From Hymenochaete sp. R1 (taxonomy: Eukaryota; Basidiomycota; Agaricomycetes; Hymenochaetales; Hymenochaetaceae), in contig JAFREE010000004.1 in NCBI GenBank assembly GCA_019400425.1, positions 248,001-312,000 on the forward strand: a stretch of 64,000 bases of DNA, written 5' to 3'. This document shows, in pieces, positions 47,101 to 57,393 of the stretch. The position numbers and the translations under genes were made by a program. The number at the start of each line of letters is the position of its first letter. Position 1 is the first letter of the stretch. Under the pieces are notes generated by a model. The model did no database searches. It saw only the letters and a program-made list of their open reading frames with translations, and was not told where the DNA came from.

Positions 47101-47415
47101 TCTTTCCTGACAGTTCGAACAAGTTGTGCAGTGTGAGTTTGGGTTTGCGGACTGCAAGTCCTTCAGATCACAGCGCACTCTAAGCGCGTTAATGAAATGA
47201 ATTAAGTTAGGAAGGCCAAATCGAATTAGAACTTTACAAAAACGAGCTTACCTTCGCATTCGACACGCTCCACAAGCACTGAACTGCTGTCTCGAAGATT
47301 TTGGCTGAGCAGAACCGCGTCTCTCTGGAGGAAGGTGTTAGCATATAAGCAGCAGGCAGGCGTGCGCGGTGGTGGCAGAGACGAACGAACGTTTCGAGTC
47401 GGATTTGGATGCCAT
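44183..47415 (-). CDS. Fungal-specific Zn2Cys6 transcription factor
   Basis: Eleven exons: 47415-47391, 47324-47252, 47179-47087, 46955-46890, 46751-46612, 46480-46220, 46132-46088, 46025-45824, 45764-45437, 45364-45346 and 45285-44183; 784 aa, all phases consistent. The zinc cluster is near residues 25-65: SACGACRMRRVRC, then HCTTCSNCQERGLKC. Spacing is C-x2-C-x6-C-x16-C-x2-C-x6-C with an extra Cys in the loop. A linker and the regulatory (middle homology) region follow: FFQAFLTQRPIIDPLEFSG, GVAGQLLCLVLAVWAVSFGV, WDGVRVLLLVVPLTE, YILCSLVP and FEFAKIPLRLSAVCRQVHSV. The last 250 residues are Ser/Pro-rich, likely an activation region. Exon 10 is 19 nt. Target genes cannot be inferred. Confidence 0.88.
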
Positions 47416-48403
47416 GGGACGGGGTGGTGCACGTCGGATGGATTGATTGAAAACTGCGGAAGAGAGGCCCTCGGGAAATGGATGAGGATGCTGAGGGGGA
47501 GGGAAGGAGGGAAAGAACGTAGGGAGGACAAGAAAAGGGAGGGGTATTTGAAGGAATGGATGAATGATGGTATATATATATATGAATGTATGAATTTATA
47601 TATAAATAAAAAATGAAAATGAAAATATAATCTTTATTTATTTATTTTATATTTATTAAGTTAGAACGGACGAGTCCGAGCCCGATCGACCGTTTGAAAA
47701 AGCAAAGTGAGTAGAAAGCTAAGCTGGCTTCGTTCGTTCAGCTGCTTCCCTTCCACGAGGCATTCACATCTCGTCACCCTACCCTGCTTGTAATCTCCTC
47801 CCCCTCTCGTCTCTGTCTCACTCTCTCTTCTCTTGTACTCCACCAATTGCACCCCGATCTCCCTCACAACGGTAATCCCTCTCATCCAAAGTGCGACTCA
47901 AGACCTCCAAATAGAAACATACCATGCATCAGCCGATGCTCCTCTGATAGACATTCGTATCATCATATCATCATATCCTTGTCCGGCGAGCATCTGAAAA
48001 AGAAAAAGAAGGTTTGCAGCCTTGGATCAGCAGGCCGATTTCATCAGATCTCCCTAAAATCTCTCGCTCTCTCTTCTCACACATAGCCGTGCGGAGCCAA
48101 AACGCAGGGTCTCTTTCCTCCGTCTCGATGTAAACAATCGTACATCGCATACGTAATCAGTCCCGCAAGTCCCTTTTTTCGTCCAAAATAGAAATCGAGG
48201 CCTTTTCCGCCTTCTTCATCGAGAAATTACTCCCAGATCTGGGCAACCAGATCTCCCCTCCCGATCTGACTATCTTCTTCTTCCATCCTCACTCACTCCC
48301 CTATCTCTCTCCTTCAGTCCTCGAACTTGAACTCGACTTGATATCATTATCAATGGCAATGACTCCCAAAAAAGAACCAAGTCCAATAATGAAGCCACCT
48401 TCT
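47416..48403. other. Upstream region of the Zn2Cys6 gene / 3' side of NOP16
   Basis: Nearly 1 kb, with a short TA repeat at 47571-47583 and an A/T-rich block to about 47,660. Long pyrimidine-rich stretches (47,760-48,330). No gene recognised; a long promoter would fit a regulator gene. Confidence 0.35.
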
Positions 48404-49720
48404 CTACATCCCTGCTTTCTCAATCGCCCGCCGCAGCTGCCCCACCGAGTACTGTTGCGCATTCCGTTTCCGGTCTCTCGCCATCGCCTCAAAATCCATC
48501 CCGTGAGCTTCCACCAGTCGCCCAAGATAACGCCTTTCACCGTTCGAGCTCGTCCTTATTGTCTTCGCCTTTACACTCTTTGTCGACGCTTCTTCTTCCA
48601 ACGCTAAAAGAATTACGCACAACACCAAAAGTACGTCAGTAAAACCCTTCTCGACCCAGTTTACCGACGCTCGGCCAATCCCGTAGTCCACTCCGCAAAT
48701 ATATCCTCCTTTGTGGAACAGCCCCGAGATCAAAGAAAGAAAGTAAAACACGCACCTCGAACTACCGAACCAGCCTTCCCATCGTCTTCCCCTCCTTCCA
48801 ATCCTTCTCCGATCGTTCCCAGGAGCCATGCCGCTTCTGGCCCGTGTCCCTTTCGCAGCGCATTTACAATTTCATCATCATCATCTCTATCACCATCGCC
48901 CCCCTCGTCCATATCGACTGATCCCGCACCTTCCCCGCCACCTTCTTGCTGCTGTGTATCCTCCGCGAGAATCACGTCCACAACCGCACCTGTTTCATCA
49001 CGTACAATACGTCCGTAGCCCTGCGGCAGTGTCCCCTTGCTGATTTTCTCCCGTTCATTATCGTGCGAAGGTCCCTTTGCGTCTCCTTGCTCACCGGACC
49101 TCTCGGACTCCTGCACGTTTGCTGCTAAATCGGGACTAGACGCGGTCGTTTGGTGGCCTGCGTTGGAACTCAATCCCGCAAATGTATGATCCCGTCCGCC
49201 GGAATCAGCCCCATCAAGTCTGTGAGCCAAGCCGAGGGCAGCATAGCTTTTTTCAAAAACAGGGAAGTTGTAGGCGAGGTAAAAGGTTAGAAATGGTGTT
49301 AGTACCAATTCGATGCAAACAGAGAATTATGGCACAAATGGAAATGAGGGTCTGAAATCGAGCTTGGTTTCACGGTTGCACCGATATAATTAATTTCGCA
49401 TGGGACAAAGTCAAGGAGTGGGCATGGTAATGGTAATGGGGTGCATTCATGACGCCTTGGAACCATCTTTCCATCAAGAAATCTCAACTCACTTTTGACG
49501 CACAGTTCTCTTATTGTCCCAAGCTTCTCGTAGCACTTTAGAGCCTTCAATAGCTATACCAGAAAAAAATTACTTGGATTTAGCTGGCGAGCAAAACGTA
49601 AATAGGTCAAGGACACAACGCACGCTTATGTTTTTTGAGTAATTTGTTTGCTCTCCGTGAATGCTTCACCGGCTTGTGCGTCGATGAACGAGCTTTGCGG
49701 CGCTGTCGTGGGTTTGCCAT
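48404..49720 (-). CDS. NOP16: Ribosome biogenesis protein NOP16
   Basis: Nucleolar protein of pre-60S particles. Exons 49720-49624, 49553-49493, 49246-48756 and 48603-48404 give 282 aa. Begins MANPRQRRKARSSTHKPVKH, a basic nucleolar start; then KKHKPIEGSKVLREAWDNKR and TVRQNYAALGLAHRL, GYGRIVRDETGAVVDVIL and, at the end, LGRLVEAHGMDFEAMARDRK and RNAQQYSVGQLRRAIEKAG. An acidic insert (EGAGSVDMDEGGDGDRDDDD) lies in exon 3 and makes the protein somewhat longer than yeast Nop16. The second intron is unusually long (246 nt) but both ends are dictated by homology. Confidence 0.9.
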
Positions 49721-51788
49721 CACACAAAACAGAACACTAGTGCTTCTTTTCCGTTTCAATCAGGAAGCGAGAAGTCAAGTTGGCCTGTGTGGATCACTCC
49801 ACGAGAAGGGTGAGGGAGGCGGGAGAGTTCGTGGCTCGGGTACAAAGTCAGTTAAGTGCTTGCTGCTTGCTCAAAGATGGTATCGAAGAGCCGGCTGCAA
49901 TGCTGATCTGAAAGGTCTCTTCCCTCAGCACATCACGATAGATAGGAGCCCCAAAGTGATAGCCGCTCACAATCTGGTTGCGATAGCCTTCTCCCGTCAA
50001 TGATATCTTCCGACTCCGTTCAGTCTTCAATGCCTATCTGCAATCTTGCGTGACTTTTACGAAAAGGCTCCTGTGCTGTTTTGTGCTGTGTCACCGTGTA
50101 TGCCTGCGTTACAAACGACCCGCTACCGTTCCAGCTGTCTCGCTAATCCAACACAACCCCGAGATTATTGCTCGATTCCTAATTCCGACGCTGATGAAGC
50201 CAGTCAGTTAATATGTATACGTATGCGCGGCTCCTGAGAAGCCCGCGACTGAATTCAAAGAATCGAGGTTCGAAGACGTGGAAGTCAAAGCCGAAGCCGT
50301 GAAGGAGCCCGACTAAAAAGTGTGACCTCTGCGTGCGCATCTTCTCCGCCCGCGCGCCGCGCGATTCGGAGCTGCAATTTTTCTCGATTTTTACAGTCTC
50401 TGCACCAGCTCAGACAGACAAGTCAACTACAGCTCTGTGTGTCAGTTGTATGCTAAAATTTGTTATGAAAACCATCTAGCCAATTCTGGCTGAAAACGGT
50501 GATACTATTTTGAAGTTCCGCGGAGCCGCCGCTTTGAATCATAAATTCATCTGATTTTACGCCGTCTCCGCCGAGGGCTCAAATAAGGAAAGTGCAACCC
50601 GACGGTAAGTATCTCTCGATGCAACTCTTCGTGCTTTATTGTCAATGTGATGATAACTGGATCCAATAACGTAGAGAAAGAGAGAGGGGGGCGTCTAATA
50701 CACTCTAAGGTACATGTGCTGAATTAATCAGAGCTCATGTTACGCTTACTTTCATTGCTGACGGCGAAACACATTTCCGGCGCTGTAGCTTACCCCCAAC
50801 CCCTTACCCCCTTCAAAGGGTGGCGATTCATCTCGTCAGGGGGCAGGTAAATTTACGTCCCTAGGTCGAGATGAATGGAATGCAGAACTCACTGGCCTAC
50901 CTAAGTTTAATCGCCTTTACTAGCTTTCCGAACCCACGTAACTTTGGATTGCGGTCGATTATCGGTCGATTCCAAATGAGAGAAGGAAATGCTGATATCG
51001 CATGAACGCCCGAAGCATTCGGTGCACTGAGGACGGCTTTGTTACTCACCAACTTAGAGCCAAACCTCATACCCACTCAGGTAATTTAAACAACAGGCTA
51101 AGCAGTCCTGAGTCAAAGCTTGATTTGGAAGGCGGCCCCGGCAAGCTGGATCGGAGATCGAGTGGCCAACGGGACGGCAGGGAAGCTCACACAAGCTCAG
51201 CAAGGCTAGAAAACCCCAACCACCCATTACTCAAGATTAGCGGCTTTGCAGCATAAGGCTGAAGGACTCGGTTAGAGCGCAGCCAGACGAGAAGATCAAG
51301 AAGGCTTAGAAGGACCACCGGGGAGGGGGACGCTTCTTCTCGACATACCTTGGCGATCGTGGTTGCTTGAGCTTGTTATGGGAAGGCCTTGTTTTCTCTC
51401 GAACGACGGCCCGACGAGGTTGCCACAGTGTTCAAATTATCAAAGTGGCCTTGTTCCCGCCACTCACCCTCACCGCGGCGAAGATGTGATGCTTTGAGAA
51501 AACCTGAGGATCGTGAGCTAAACTTTGAAATATCAAACGATCGTTATAGGAGCTCAATCTCATCCTACCTCAAAGCCAAAGAGATGACTTAAATCCAGCA
51601 CTAGTGCTTGTTCAGCGACTTATACGAGTCCTGTTTGAATGTGCCATCCGGAGTCCATAGCGCAACTTTAAGCTAAATGTAAGCGTGGGAAAATTCGGTA
51701 ATATCCGGAAGACAGTCTGTAGAGTCATCGTAGCCATTCATTCGCTCTCTTCATCGTTTTTTCTAATCTTCTCTATTGACTACGCACA
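49721..51788. other. Gene-poor region between NOP16 and QCR10
   Basis: 2.07 kb. The first part should hold the NOP16 promoter. No frame has family resemblance. A 9-bp perfect inverted repeat (TTCATCTCG at 50827, CGAGATGAA at 50867) with a 31-nt loop is the only structure noticed. No tRNA recognised. Confidence 0.35.
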
Positions 51789-52676
51789 ATGTCGCGCCTT
51801 TCGTACCAACCTGGCCCCGCCTTCAACTTCACGGTATAGTTGCAATTTTTCTAGCTACCGCATTTGTAGCTAATGAAACTATAATTTATGTTCTTAAAAT
51901 TGTTTTGTACTGGTGTCGGCGAAATGCCATGAACCTACGACTGTCGATTCCACTCACACTTCACTGCATCGCATCGCGACTTCAATCTCACCGACGCCCA
52001 CTCCCCAACCTTCAAACCTTGTATCTCCATCATCTTTGTTCCGCTTGCTGAACATCTATCGATGCTTTCCACAATCTCGGGATTGTGTGCTCTATGGGCT
52101 GTGCGACGACAATAAACTTCCTGGTGGTCCGATTTCTCTGGCCCGTTGGCTCACCAGCCCATCAAGCGGTGGGTACCTAGCATGGGCATCTGGGGTGTTG
52201 GTGCTGGAACGGCCGCCCTTTACGTGAGTTTCTATAATTTTTCATATCTCTTCCGTTCTAACTCTGCTGTTCTTTGATGTTGGTGGGATGTGGCTTGTTG
52301 GCGCGTTTCTTCTCTTCGTGACTCTGCCGTCGTTCTGAACGGCGATGTATTTCTGTCCACCGCTGTTCCACGCACATGTCGGAACTGTTGCTTACGATAC
52401 CGATGCGACGATTGTCGCTTCCTCGACTTGCCTGATTGTACCTTGATTCCGACCCGCTGGTATGTTATCACCGGATCCTCCAGCTTCTTTCCGTCACACC
52501 GATCATGAAGAGGACCTTATTCACAAAGATTCCTGTAGTGAGTAATCCCTCCATCCTCGCTTCAAGGTATCGAAGAATGTTAATCGTTGACTCATGATCT
52601 ACCATCACTTGTTTTTGGTATTTAGCTCGGAAACTATTTCGAGGACAAGACGCCTGCTTCGGACAAGCCGTTCTGA
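51789..52676 (+). CDS. Cytochrome bc1 complex small subunit (QCR10 type)
   Basis: Four small exons (51789-51833, 52158-52223, 52484-52537, 52626-52676) give 71 aa: MSRLSYQPGPAFNFT, PIKRWVPSMGIWGVGAGTAA, LLSVTPIMKRTLFTKIPV and LGNYFEDKTPASDKPF. The pattern of one membrane helix (GIWGVGAGTAALYLLSVTP) followed by KIPVLGNYF and a short polar end is that of the fungal QCR10 subunit of complex III. Introns 1 and 2 are long for this genome (324 and 260 nt), and the intron 1 donor (gtatag) is weak, so an extra small exon near the N-terminus cannot be excluded. C-terminal exons are secure. Confidence 0.75.
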
Positions 52677-52906
52677 TTCTGCGGTGTATACAAGTAGACA
52701 GCCATACGCGCGCACTATGTGGCCCACAATAGAATTTACTTTATCGTCTTTTGATTCTCGTTGGAGCGATTGATGTTATTCCCGGCTTTACAGCCTCGGG
52801 CATCCCGGCTAGATTCACGAAGACAATTCAGAAACGGAAAAGGGGAGAGAGGGGGGAGTGGGGCAAAAGCGAGTTCTCACCGTAATGTGGCGATCCGACA
52901 AAAATT

Positions 52907-54773
52907 TCAGAGTTTGTTCTGGGTATGGTATCGGTTTTCCTTCAAATTGATCCCCAATTTCTTTTCCAACTCTAAAATAGCTTGGGAGCTCTCTCCTATG
53001 GCAACATCTGACGACGGGGTTCACATCGCAAGTCAAGCCCGAATAATGATTTGGTATTTAATAAAGCACAGACTTCAGCATCGGGATTTACCTTGAAAGG
53101 TCGAAACGTACGGATGGTCTCCATGCCCAGCTCCTTAGCGACTTTCAAGTTCCTATTTCAAGGTCAGCACCATGTGTTTCGCGAAGCTGCCGTACGAAGC
53201 CCAATCGGGTATCACTATCGACAACTGTATAGCAGTACATCCCGCAACTCTCGACGACGTCGAGCTGCGGGAACGCTGAGATTCCTTGAAGAAGAAAGAG
53301 CGGTCACTCACACTCCGAGGTCGTCGAGGAAGACGCACTCCTGCGGTTTTAAGTCACTTCGCTTGCAGGCGAGGAGATAAAACTCCTTCTCGGGCTTGCT
53401 GAGCGAGAGACGAGTCAAGCCGTATCAGATCGGCATCAAAAGAACGCATAGATTATTGACGTGTGAATGGGAAGAGGTTCGCAATCGGGGTTGGAGATAA
53501 AGGACAGCCGATAGAGGTGGCGAGCAATCAAGGTCAGTTCTTCGATGACATTTTATTTTATTCTCTAGAGACCTAACATAGGAAAGAAAAGAGCATACGC
53601 ACCGCATTCCAAGTGCGCTCGAGTCGCAAAAGTCGTCGAATAAAGCCCGCATCTTGGGAGGCGTGGCACCCTCCGTCCAGCCAAGAAATCGGCGCTCGTT
53701 TTCGAGGCTGAAGTCAGGGTACAGATCCTTCGGGGGCGCGGTCGCTGTGTCCGTGCCCAATATCATGTCTTCCGATTTCGAATAGTTGTTGGTCAGCGCT
53801 ATTACGCGCCACCGTTTTGTAGCTGCAAAAAGGAGTGACTAGTTAGGATCATGTACACATTGTCGGCCCCAAACGGATATAGCTTCGAGGTAGAAATAGA
53901 GGGGCATGTGCTAACGGTCCTCTGGACAAGATCCCTTTGTTACAAATAGGGCATGTAGTCGCATCGGGCTGACTTACCGCGAATACATTCAATGGCTCGA
54001 ACAATGTCCTCGTCGTAGTTTGTACTTTCGCGCATCATGCGCCCGAAGAGCTTCGCACGCACAAGTTGTTCACGAGTATCAGTACGTTTCAAGAGATAAA
54101 TTAGGAAAGAGTGAACCTACTGCTCGTCCGTCAACATATACGGCTTCCGGCAGACTGGGGCGTTCTTATGATGTGTAAGGCCGATTTGTAGCGACGAGCA
54201 TTCGTGTTGATTAAAGAGGTATGGTATGATACAGTACCCGCAGAAGGGGGGAAGGAGGTCAACCGGGGCGAAGAGACGGATGTGCAACTAGCCACATTGA
54301 ATGACCAGATCCTCACCTATACCGCGACGTTTGCAGTACTCGACATACAATGCATTGTTGAATGCCGTATCCGAGAGCTCATGCCCAAACGCCTCATAAA
54401 ATGGAAACAGAAAGAGTTCCCCTCTCTCGAACCGCTGCCATGCACCAGAGTTGCCTCGTCCCGCTCTATGGACGGAGGTAAACCAAATAAAACAACAGGG
54501 CGGAGGGGATTCAATACGGAGCAACAAATGCAGTCTAAGGTATTCTGGTGCATGGAAGACTGGGGAGAACAAGACTTACATCGCGCAATTGATATAATTT
54601 TTCGGTAGTCCTAGCTCTTTTTCAAAAGTTTCGATGGCTAATAATGGACTGCGGACGACCACCCCGCCAATCTGGATGACGCATTGCCGAGATGCTTGTC
54701 AGTTTGCTTGCCTTGAAGACACTCAAAGGTCACTTACATCGAAGATTACCGCTTTCAAGTGAGGCGAAGTCAT
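52907..54773 (-). CDS. HAD-like hydrolase (epoxide-hydrolase N-terminal/ACAD10 type)
   Basis: Nine exons (54773-54738, 54671-54580, 54465-54317, 54164-54121, 54050-53978, 53822-53603, 53398-53312, 53152-53112, 52995-52907) give 276 aa, phases all consistent. Haloacid-dehalogenase-like fold: motif I region KAVIFDIGGVVVRSPLLAIE (nucleophile Asp, with Gly replacing the usual second Asp), GAWQRFERGELFLFPFYEAF, motif II VIALTNNYSKSED, ALFDDFCDSSALGMRKPEKE (motif III Lys), motif IV VFLDDLGVNLKVAKELGMET. Substrate unknown. Several introns are long (the one after exon 6 is 204 nt) compared with other genes here, yet the frame is intact. Convergent with QCR10. Confidence 0.85.
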
Positions 54774-55704
54774 CAAAGCAGACTCGTTCAGTAAGGCCTG
54801 CCTCGCTGATCGAAGCTCATTATCACGAGCTATGAGCTCCGGCGACTTCGGCGGCAATGATTTATGAACGTGGCAAATCGTTTCCTTTTACGTCTTTCCG
54901 TCTACGTCAAGTTGAAACCGGGAACTGCGTCGGGCTCCCGCTAAGCAATAACTTCGTTGCTCTGCATGCAGATAGATAGACTATACACATTTCCCCCAGC
55001 TACGCGCAACTACCAGAGACAGAGACTAGACCCAAGGCCAGCCGTCATAGCGCCATGACGACATATTGAAGTACGCAGTGACAAAGTTTCGCTTTTTCAA
55101 GGTCAAGGAATAATGTGTGGATAGCCGTTCAAGTAGACGGCGTGATGTGCTATGTTTGGGTCTCTCCGAGTCATCGATAACAAGCATTCAAGAAAAGCCC
55201 AAGCGGACGACGTACGTTCTTTTCGGTTTTGTCCTCCGAGGTACCCCTCGTTGCCTGTGAGGTTGGTCCAAAGTGTGTGACTTGATTGCGTGCATTTGAT
55301 TACGCTTTTCAAGAGTAATTGTGAGGTCTGACTGTCATGTGTGTATTGACTTTTAGTTCCATAGTTCTCTCTCTGGCGAAGATATATTTATTCCTAGACA
55401 CTCAAGTGTGACAAAAGCGATGCTTGAAACGCCCTTTGGCAGTGCAGAAGTGCAGAGTACAGATAGTACAGATACAGATTGATGACGCTACAGTCACGTG
55501 TTTCATTCAAAGCGGTACGTTAGGTAGTTAGTACTAGTTAGGTACGTTGCCTTTCCGGGGTAGGTAGACTCAGCAGCTGGCCGGAGTCCTTGGATTAAGT
55601 GCGGCACTGGGTGGCAGTGAATTTAGCCAGCGCTGACTCCATACCCTAGAAGCAAACGCCTCTTGGCTTTTTACCCCCATCTCACTGCTACTCAACACTC
55701 GCTC
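54774..55704. other. Divergent spacer, HAD hydrolase / penta-EF-hand gene
   Basis: 931 bp between two outward-facing start codons. Both promoters are expected. A 69-codon minus frame (55103-55312) has no resemblance to any family. Confidence 0.35.
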
Positions 55705-56861
55705 ATGCTGAACCATTCGTCTTCCTACAGACGTGGACCGACGCCCGCTGGCTACGGTGGTGGATATGGCCAACCCCAGGGTTATGGCTACGCTACGCCA
55801 CCCCCTCAGCAGCACTACGGACCTCCTGCGGGGGCAGACCCTCAATTATGGCAATGGTTTACTTCTGTCGACACGGATAGATCTGGCTCAATCGATGCCA
55901 GAGAGCTTCAGCAAGCACTTGTCAATGGTGCGTTTCGTGATTCGTATAGATGCGCATATACTCACTATCGTCAAATCATATGGATTAGGGAACTGGTCAA
56001 GTGAGTGGTCAAAGAAGCCATCTGGGTCACAAACACCTCTTTGACATCTATGAAAATAAATCAGACTTTGATCTAGATACGGTATGTAATATCGCATCCA
56101 ACCTCTCCGATGTTGTTGATGGCTTTGTCGTCTATAGGTCAAGATGCTGATGGGAATATTCGTGCGCTCTTCCCTTTTTCATGAGGTTCGACAAGCGCCT
56201 AAAAACTTTCACAGGATACGGACCGCACAGGCCGCATAGAATTCAACGGTACGCTTCTAGACTATCGGAATTCACTTCAGATTCAAACATATCCCCTTTA
56301 GAATTCGCTGGACTGTGGAAATACATCGCTGACTGGCAAAACGTGTTCAGACACTTTGATAGGGGTGAATTGAACTCGGGCAGACGGCGATGTGTGACGC
56401 TGATAATACATCCTTTAGATCGTTCTGGGTCTATTGACGGCCATGAGCTATCAAGCGCGCTCAGCAGTTTTGGATACAGGCTGAACCCGCCTATTCTTCA
56501 GCTCATTGAGCAGAAATACGGTAATGCCGAGGACAAATAGATTAATATACCCGAGTTGACTTGGTCTTTCTACAGCGGCACCTCCAGCAGGTGGATACGG
56601 ACCACCGCCAGGCATCTCGTTTGATAGATTCGTGAGGGCGTGTGTCTCAGTGAAGACATTGACGGAGTCATTCCAAAGGTTAGGCCGTAATCTTGCACTT
56701 CACCTCTGAGTCCTCTGACGGGCTGCTAGGCATGATCACGATCGCGACGGGTGGATTCAGCTCAATTACGATCAATTCATGCAGGTATGTGTCCAGTGAA
56801 GTGCCAGTTCGTGTTATATAACTAAATTCCATTCTCGTAGATTGTTCTCAGCGCCCCATAA
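55705..56861 (+). CDS. Penta-EF-hand calcium-binding protein (PEF1/ALG-2/peflin type)
   Basis: Ten exons: 55705-55927, 55989-56000, 56065-56081, 56138-56161, 56215-56248, 56302-56364, 56419-56520, 56576-56678, 56730-56784 and 56841-56861; 217 aa. A Gly/Tyr/Pro/Gln-rich N-terminus (GYGGGYGQPQGYGYATPPPQ) as in peflin precedes five EF-hands. Loop 1 DTDRSGSIDARE, loop 2 DTDRTGRIEFNE, loop 3 DRDRSGSIDGHE, loop 4 degenerate, loop 5 DHDRDGWIQLNY; the C-terminus ends QIVLSAP. The fifth hand normally mediates dimerisation. Exons 2-4 are micro-exons of 12, 17 and 24 nt, each needed to keep GNWSNFDLDTVKMLMGIF intact. Likely a calcium-dependent cytosolic/membrane adaptor. Confidence 0.88.
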
Positions 56862-57393
56862 GCCGACGCTGTTGAAGATTGAATAGCTCGTACACATTCG
56901 TAATCATGGAACGTTATCCTGAAATTGTATATGAAATGATGACATCTTACGCTCATGATGTATCTATGAATTGTGTATCTTTTTTTCATTGATAAATATT
57001 TATGTTTTATACGAAAGTCGCGTAAACGTTCAAGTTCCTGCCTCTTGATGCTTGTATGTTGCAAGACTGAGAGTCTGTTTCTTCAAACTCAAGTTACACT
57101 GTTCCAACGACCCCTGAAAGTATACCCGACCCGCGCACACCTCCGCCGGGACCGCAGCTGGCTGGCTAGCCGGCGTCTTCGGTCACACGTGAAAAGCGCA
57201 GAGTGGATCCGGAGAGCGCGCGCGAGCTTCGGCAGAACGACGAGCCAACAACGTTTAACTCTTCGACGGAGAAGCTGCAGCTGATTTCTTTTTTGCCCAG
57301 ACCTTAGACCAGGTCCCGACCATCCCTTTCTCTCCTTTCCACTTGCTTTGCCGGTCAACAGCGTTCTTCTCCTTCTCACCGTCATCACCGCCC
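56862..57393. other. Intergenic region PEF 3' / acyl-CoA synthetase 5'
   Basis: 532 bp between plus-strand genes: AT-rich 3' UTR first, then a GC-rich stretch before the acyl-CoA synthetase start. No site recognised. Confidence 0.35.

Noticed and set aside
50240..50290. GGTTCGAAGAC resembling a tRNA T-loop
   Set aside because: No matching acceptor, D-arm or anticodon arm could be folded around it.
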